Shown here in pieces: positions 23,965 through 28,368 of a stretch of 28,368 nt of DNA; within the stretch, counting starts at the first letter, position 1, and every line of letters begins with the position of its first letter. The translations under genes were made by a program, and so were the position numbers. This DNA is from an uncultured Kineosporia sp. Lineage in GTDB: Bacteria > Actinomycetota > Actinomycetes > Actinomycetales > Kineosporiaceae. The stretch lies in contig CALMAR010000170.1 of assembly GCA_937859855.1 (NCBI GenBank), positions 1 to 28,368 of the forward strand. Direction: 5' to 3'. The notes under the pieces were generated by a model, which was not told the origin of the DNA, ran no database searches, and saw only the letters and a program-made list of their open reading frames with translations.

Positions 23965-24008
23965 GTAGCGGGGCAGGATTTGAACGTGCGACCTCTGGGT
24001 TATGAGCC
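23965..24008 (-). tRNA. 3' fragment of tRNA-fMet (truncated, probable attachment-site remnant)
   Basis: The minus strand contains GGCTCATAACCCAGAGGTC followed by a T-arm GTTCAAATCC and CCCCGCTAC. This is the anticodon loop (CAT), variable loop, T-arm and acceptor 3' strand of actinobacterial initiator tRNA. The D-arm and 5' acceptor half are absent: the next bases do not resemble them. The T-stem carries a mismatch (GCACG opposite CCTGC), and one base is missing relative to the usual 3' acceptor strand. Only the 3' half is present, as expected when an integrated element carries a tRNA end as its att site. Not a functional tRNA. Confidence 0.7.
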
Positions 24009-24484
24009 GCCCCAGACTGATCTCAGCTTGCTCGAACAGTCTCTTCTGGGGTTTAGCCGCCTCCCAGGGCGGTGCAGCTAGCCCGTTTTGTCTCATGCGT
24101 CCCGGGCGTCGCGTTCGCCAATCCGTTCGCCCACGCTAGGCGCGACCGCAAAGCGCAACAGGCGGTTCAGCGAACGCATTGAGGGTGAGCGAGTCCAGTG
24201 ATAACTGCTGGTCCTGATTCTTGGAGATCATGAGAGGCGGCCTGAACGAGGCGGAGGAAGCACTAGAACGCTCGACCAGCCTCGCTTTCAGAGGCGATGG
24301 TCTTAGGCCAGAGGTGCCTAAGTGCTCTTGGATGCCAGCTACTTTGTCACAGTTTATGCCGCTCTAATCTCCAGCATTTAAGAGAATAGTGAGGCGGCGA
24401 CTTGCCTCAGCGGAGCCACCGCAGCAAGCTCTGAGCAGTCATGTCCACTTCTCTCCCCAGGGTTGGCTGACTGGTTGCCAATGG
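24009..24484. other. Gene-free stretch inside the decayed element
   Basis: Roughly 475 bp of lower-GC DNA without a supportable frame or RNA. Stops are frequent in all frames. Direct continuation of the tRNA 5' half is absent here, which supports the truncation call. Confidence 0.45.
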
Positions 24485-25114
24485 TCAGGACGGCGGTCCC
24501 TGGAAGAGCGGCAGCAGCGACGAGTACCAGAGCTGGTGCTGCACCAGCATCGAGACGACGCATGTCAGGACGGGACCCGTCACTCGGACCCACCATGCAG
24601 TCTGTCGCAACAAGAGAGCGGCAACGACCGTTACGACCCCGGTGACGACCATCGGGACGACGAGGACTATGGCCTGCTCCTGCTGCGGCCAGCACGACCC
24701 GTACGTACAGGCCACCTCCGGGTCGAGCGAGTCGAGGCTGTTCATGAACGATTGCCCCGCCAAGGCCGCGGCAATCGTGGTCACCCCGCCGACGGCTTGC
24801 CCAACCGCGACTTTGCGGCCCCGCGGGTCCCGTCGCGCAGGTGGTCCAGCCACCCCCACCAGCCCGACCAGGACAAGGCCGACGCTGATCGCCTGATACC
24901 AGCCACCTGCGTCGACACGACCGGCTCCAGCCGTCGCGTACCGCGGGTCGACGACCGCAAGGTAGCTGGAATTCTCTGTGCCGAGCAGGACACCGACCAG
25001 GAGGAGCAGCCACCCCAGGGCCGTCACGAGAAGACGTCCTGCCCACCACGAAGCAGGCAGCTCCCACACTTTCGAGTGGTCCGGCTGGGCGGGCCGGGTT
25101 GTCCGCGTCTTCAT
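24485..25114 (-). CDS. Hypothetical four-helix membrane protein
   Basis: 209 residues from ATG 25114 (weak GGCAGG upstream; in-frame sequence further upstream is low quality as protein). Four membrane segments are clear: LLVTALGWLLLLVGVLLG, AISVGLVLVGLVGVAG, AIVLVVPMVVTGVVTVVAALLL and VTGPVLTCVVSMLVQH. An extracellular loop between helices 3 and 4 or nearby contains two Cys (ACTYGSCWPQ) that could form a disulfide. No family recognised. It lies between the tRNA fragment and the integrase remnant and appears to be the only intact cargo gene of the island. Confidence 0.7.
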   Translation of the reverse strand: MKTRTTRPAQPDHSKVWELPASWWAGRLLVTALGWLLLLVGVLLGTENSSYLAVVDPRYATAGAGRVDAGGWYQAISVGLVLVGLVGVAGPPARRDPRGRKVAVGQAVGGVTTIAAALAGQSFMNSLDSLDPEVACTYGSCWPQQEQAIVLVVPMVVTGVVTVVAALLLRQTAWWVRVTGPVLTCVVSMLVQHQLWYSSLLPLFQGPPS

Positions 25115-25232
25115 ACCTGCCACAGTTTCAGATGGCTGATCGCGGCATTCTGCCTGGCCACCAACGGGTTGGCTAGCACCGTAGATCCAGGTTCCCTCAG
25201 AGCCGCCACCACCTAAGTTCTCGGCGGCGGCG

Positions 25233-25650
25233 GCATGGTTGGAGCGAGGCACCCACCCGGTACGTGCCGTGGAAGATCTCGCTGTGACTCGCCGACTCCT
25301 GAGCGCCGTGGCAAGCCAGCTCGACGGCTGACCGGCCGCTGCGACAACGACCATCCGGAAACGCACCATTCTGTTCAATGCCCTTGCCTTGGCCGCCGAG
25401 CATGGCTACCTCGACTTCAACCCGCTGCCACGGGTCAACTGGCAGGCACCGAAGGTTAATGACGCATGTGACCCACGCGTGGTGGTGAATCCTACTCAGG
25501 CGCGTGCCCTTTTGGCCGCCCTGCGGAACCTGGGTAACGAGAAGAGGGTCGCTTGCGGGAGGCCCTCCGATGGCACGGACGCTACCTGCACGCGTTCGTG
25601 AGCGAACGCTTGGGGCACGCTTCGGTGGCTTTCAGGACACAAGCTGTTCG
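25233..25650 (+). pseudogene. Tyrosine recombinase (phage/ICE integrase) pseudogene
   Basis: From 25233 the frame reads AWLERGTHPVRAVEDLAVTRRLL, then a TGA at 25329, then RKRTILFNALALAAEHGYLDFNPLPRVNWQAP and DPRVVVNPTQARALLAAL. This is the core-binding domain of actinobacterial tyrosine integrases. A +2 frameshift further on, FVSERLGHASVAFRTQ (25595-25642) gives the C-terminal SERLGHAS element. Most of the catalytic domain, including the Arg and Tyr, is missing. The gene is dead: an internal stop, a frameshift and a large internal deletion. It explains the tRNA-fMet fragment 1.2 kb to the left. Confidence 0.8.
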
Positions 25651-25851
25651 TGCGGATGCCTTGTCTCAGAAGACGGGTTACGGATCGGCACCGGGAGATG
25701 GTTGAGGCTTCCTAGCCGTTTCTGTCTGGCCCCGTTACACCGTTCTCCGGAAAGTGCCACTAAGGGTGTTCCGGTTGTTGAGGGGCCGGTTCCCGCAGGC
25801 GCGGGCCGCTGGTGTGCTGATCTGCGGCTATGCGGGACGGGTCGCCAGCGC

Positions 25852-26009
25852 GGCCTCACCAATGCCGACATCGCCCGCCAGCTCTACATCAGCGAGACCA
25901 CCGTCAAGACCCACCTGGTGAGAATCTTCGACAAGCTCGGCGTCGACGACCGCACCGCCGCCGTGACCACCGCGCTCAACCGAGGCAGCTCATCCCGCCC
26001 AAGAACTGA
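25852..26009 (+). pseudogene. LuxR/NarL-type HTH domain remnant
   Basis: GLTNADIARQLYISETTVKTHL and IFDKLGVDDRTAAVTTALNRG form a complete LuxR-type DNA-binding helix-turn-helix, as at the end of NarL/FixJ response regulators. No receiver domain precedes it; upstream sequence loses the family pattern. The frame after ALNRG reads SSSRPRTD, but skipping two bases (25987-25988) gives GLIPPKN and a stop at 26009, the usual family ending, so a 2-bp insertion is likely. Fragment of a lost regulator. Confidence 0.65.
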
Positions 26010-26187
26010 CCCTCCCGGACCCACTCGAAGGACACCTCAGCCGCATCTCAGCGAGAGTGGTGGCATTCAGGAGCTTGACCCGGTCCCCCGTCATGATGAT
26101 GTTGCCCCGGCTTCCCGGACAGGTCAGTGAGGAGCCGGCGGGTGCGGGTGGTGGTGGTTTCGAACTGACCGGCTGCTGCCTACGCTG

Positions 26188-26440
26188 GCAGTACGTAGAC
26201 GACGCGATCTCCACCCCAGCCCCGGCCAGGACGGTGATGATCGGCTCGACGCCGAACGACCCCCGGTGGGAGTCGATGTATTCGACGATCACCTGAGTCG
26301 GCGGTCGAGCTCCGCCCGCGCGAAAAACGCTGCGCTGGTCTTGAGGATCTCATCGCCCGCTCGGGCGGTGGTCTCCGGCCTCCCGCTGGGCCTGCTCGAC
26401 CAGTCGTTCTCGCTCAACTGCGCGGGCTGATCCTCGACCC
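26188..26440 (-). mobile_element. IS3-family transposase remnant (OrfA tail and OrfB start)
   Basis: On the minus strand, EILKTSAAFFARAELDRRLR and a stop (26354-26289) is the end of an IS3 OrfA. The overlapping frame from 26292 begins VEYIDSHRGSFGVEPIITVL and continues to AGVEIASSTYC, the start of OrfB. Upstream OrfA coding (ERERLVEQAQREAG) lies in another frame, and OrfB is lost after about 35 residues, so this is a frameshifted fragment without the DDE core. Confidence 0.75.
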
Positions 26441-26567
26441 GTCGGCGACCGGCGATCAGAAGCGGGTTGAAGGCGCCTACCTGCTCTGGCTCCGCTCGCT
26501 GCAGTTGGGCGAACTCGCAGCTTCAGCGTCCGGTGCGGGCAGCGCCGGCGGTCACTTCCGGTCCCGG

Positions 26568-26798
26568 TCACTGTCGGCCAGTACTGGAATGTCGTCGCGG
26601 GTCGGCCGAGATGTCGAAGACGTCGGTCGACACGTCCCCGCACCCGCGCACCGGTAGCGGCGGACCGTGATCAGCAGCGTCGTGGATCGCCACTTCAGCG
26701 GCTCGGGGTGCCAGCCGGCGGGTCACGCTGTCCGGCACGCGACCTTCGCAGCCGCACCGGCCGCACCAGGAATCCGGCTCAGCGACACGGCACGCCAC
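26568..26798 (-). mobile_element. ISL3-family transposase N-terminal remnant
   Basis: The minus-strand frame contains CGRCGCEGRVPDSVTRRLA, after which the family sequence WRSTTLLITVRRYRCAG continues in a different frame. This matches the zinc-finger N-terminus of ISL3 transposases (DSVTRRLAH...WRPTTLxVTVRRYRCAGC). Frameshifted and without catalytic domain. Identification rests on motif resemblance. Confidence 0.5.
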
Positions 26799-26912
26799 AC
26801 CGCGCGGCCAGGCTCAAGGCGCTGCCCGGTGACCTCCAGACCACGCTCGTCGAGACGGCAGCCGGAAGTTTCATGGTGACCACCAAGGCCGTTTGTCGTA
26901 CCTTCCTGCCGG

Positions 26913-27548
26913 TCAGATCCGCTCGTGGCCCGCCCACAGGAACGTGACCAGGGCGATCGCCAGGACGACCGTCCAGTGGTAGTGCGATGCCGTCCAGGCC
27001 GGGTCGCCCGGGGAGAGGAGCAGCGCCACCGGACGGGGAAGAAGCCAGGCGACGACGACCAGTACCAGGACAGCGGGCGCCGCGACGACGCCCGTGTTCC
27101 CGGCGTCGTCGCGTCGCTGGGCCAGGACGGCCAGGGCAAAGGCAACGGCCAGCAGTGCCCCCGCCTCCAGCGTCAGACCGCCGATGGGCAGCTGCGCGGC
27201 GGCGTCGTGGCGTCCGGTCGTCGTCACCAGGCCGAGCATGAGGGCCCCCCAGAGTGCCAGGACCGGCCCGGCCAGGGCGACCCGGACCAGGGTGCGCGCC
27301 AGGCGCGGCGTGGGCACCGTGGGGGTACTGCGGGTGGCGGGGTCATCAAGGAGGAACGCCGCACCGAGCACGACGCAGATCGCCGCGAGGCGAGCCAGGG
27401 TGGTCAGGTTGCTCTCGGTCAGCCGGTCGGTCAGCGCCCCGGGCACCAGCAGGATGATCATCCCCACGGTGGCGCCGGCCGCGACCGGCCGCCACGTGAT
27501 GGCGTGCGCGGTGGGCCGCAGCAAAGGAAACAGGGTCCGGGGGCTCAT
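26913..27548 (-). CDS. Putative ABC-2-type transport system membrane protein
   Basis: 211 residues from ATG 27548, which overlaps the upstream stop by four bases (ATGA). About six membrane segments with Leu/Val/Ala-rich helices: LVPGALTDR after helix 1, then RLAAICVVLGAAFLLDDPATRSTPTVPTPR, whose cytosolic loop resembles the coupling segment of ABC-2 permeases, and a final helix ending LWAGHERI. Such proteins in actinobacteria pair with a larger ABC permease and an ATPase to export peptides or antibiotics. The ATPase is not in this window. Substrate unknown. Confidence 0.75.
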   Translation of the reverse strand: MSPRTLFPLLRPTAHAITWRPVAAGATVGMIILLVPGALTDRLTESNLTTLARLAAICVVLGAAFLLDDPATRSTPTVPTPRLARTLVRVALAGPVLALWGALMLGLVTTTGRHDAAAQLPIGGLTLEAGALLAVAFALAVLAQRRDDAGNTGVVAAPAVLVLVVVAWLLPRPVALLLSPGDPAWTASHYHWTVVLAIALVTFLWAGHERI

Positions 27549-28368
27549 GAGCAGTGCATGCTCGTAGTCGGGTCGGCGCTCGCGGCCGGGGCGCCGAGGT
27601 GGAGGATCTGCGCTGCCTGTGCCGCGGTGGTGCCGGGAGCGATCAATGTGGACCACGACTGCTGAACCTTCGCCGCGATCTCGGCGTTCGGGCGGGACAG
27701 CGCTTCGGTCGCCACCGCGAGCTCGGGCCCCGGCACGGCGACTGCCGGCAAGAGTTGGTTGACCGAGAACGTGAGGCCGTGCGCCTCCTCGGCGAGCGAG
27801 TTCACTCCAGCGCGGGCCGTCGCACCACCCTGCCCGGCCAGCCAGACGACGAGCACGCCCGCGCCGCCGCACGCGGTGGCGGAGACGAGCTCCCCCGGGC
27901 CGGACTGCTCCGTGACGTGTGCCTCGCCGGTCTTCCCGGTAACCAGCCGGTACGCGACCTGCCCGGCGAGGTTGGCGGCGGAGTCGCTGTCACCCCACTG
28001 GGTGTCGATACCGACAGCGCCGGGGGCGCCGGCCGCCGCGTCGTCCGCCTTCCACGCGGCGAGCGTCTGCTCTGGTCCCTTCTCGGCGCCGAGTGACACG
28101 AACCCGAGGCGCGGCCGGAGGGTCAGTGACACGGTCCTGGCCGAAGGGGGCACCTGGGCCAGGACGCCCTGCACGACCGAGTTCCAGGCCGGGATCCAAG
28201 GACTGAACCCGGCGAAAGCGCAATAGTCGACCTGGCTCAGGTGCCGGCAGGCCTGGTGCTCCGACGGGTGGTTCATGGCCGCGACGCGGGCCGCCTCGAC
28301 AGGCTGGCCCGGCGCGGGCCCATGGGCCCCGCCCGGCCCCCCCACCCAACCCCCCGCGCCCCCCCCCC
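27545..28368 (-). CDS. ABC transporter permease-like protein, C-terminal part (runs off window)
   Basis: The frame is open from the window end to the stop at 27545, so only the C-terminal 270 or so residues are seen. The segment EHQACRHLSQVDYCAFAGFSPWIPAWNSVVQGVL is typical of the large extracellular domain found in actinobacterial ABC-2 permeases of the bacitracin/lantibiotic-export type, with a Cys pair (CRHLSQVDYC) that probably forms a disulfide. The remainder is Ala-rich and globular, ending in HCS. It is translationally coupled to the next permease gene. The first 25 or so codons at the edge come from poly-C sequence and are unreliable. Confidence 0.6.
   Translation of the reverse strand, partial: GGGAGGWVGGPGGAHGPAPGQPVEAARVAAMNHPSEHQACRHLSQVDYCAFAGFSPWIPAWNSVVQGVLAQVPPSARTVSLTLRPRLGFVSLGAEKGPEQTLAAWKADDAAAGAPGAVGIDTQWGDSDSAANLAGQVAYRLVTGKTGEAHVTEQSGPGELVSATACGGAGVLVVWLAGQGGATARAGVNSLAEEAHGLTFSVNQLLPAVAVPGPELAVATEALSRPNAEIAAKVQQSWSTLIAPGTTAAQAAQILHLGAPAASADPTTSMHCS

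Noticed and set aside
24389..25216. 275-codon plus-strand frame opposite the membrane protein
   Set aside because: Arg/Gln/His-rich translation typical of the antisense of a GC-rich gene; the minus strand has clear membrane helices.
27554..28096. 180-codon plus-strand frame at the right end
   Set aside because: Antisense to the coherent extracellular-domain frame on the minus strand, with Arg/Gly-rich shadow composition.
1..28368. CRISPR array
   Set aside because: No regularly spaced short repeats were seen anywhere in the window.

Overview
The window is high-GC chromosomal DNA from an actinobacterium. This rests on strong G/C preference at third codon positions, frequent GTG/TTG starts, an ECF sigma/zinc anti-sigma pair, a Zur-type regulator with actinobacterial-style operators, DUF2382 stress proteins, several candidate leaderless promoters and an actinobacterial initiator-tRNA fragment. 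I cannot name the genus.

Layout. 1-1578: a ROK-type regulator (cut by the window edge) diverges from an MFS permease. 1677-5202: a tightly overlapping cluster of ECF sigma factor, zinc-finger anti-sigma factor, ABC ATPase and ABC-2 permease. 5230-8338: a minus-strand operon of cysteine dioxygenase-like cupin, nucleoside phosphorylase, adenosine-deaminase-family enzyme and DUF4188 protein. It is preceded by a 29-codon leader peptide with three Cys codons, an apparent leaderless promoter and two mutually exclusive RNA pairings, one of which buries the Shine-Dalgarno of the first gene. I consider this the most interesting element in the window. 8390-12086: a SnoaL/NTF2-like protein, an SDR oxidoreductase and a membrane GGDEF-EAL protein. 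12022-12360: TetR regulator debris. 12689-13528: an alpha/beta hydrolase.

13953-17330 is a high-affinity zinc (possibly manganese) uptake locus, znuA-znuC-znuB-zur, all on the minus strand. A Zur-box-like palindrome lies just upstream of znuA, and a second, better-matching box lies about 350 bp further out with no clear target. 17822-19497 holds a small putative membrane protein and a second MFS permease. 20234-22952 is a minus-strand stress cluster: GlsB/YeaQ family protein, two small membrane proteins, a possible small zinc-finger protein and a PRC-barrel/DUF2382 protein with a strong terminator.

22953-26912 is a decayed accessory region. It contains a 3' fragment of tRNA-fMet with its hairpin terminator, one intact membrane-protein gene, a broken tyrosine integrase, a LuxR-type HTH fragment and IS3 and ISL3 transposase remnants. 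26913-28368 holds two overlapping genes of an ABC-2-type export system; the upstream one runs off the window into a poly-C end that looks like low-quality contig terminus.
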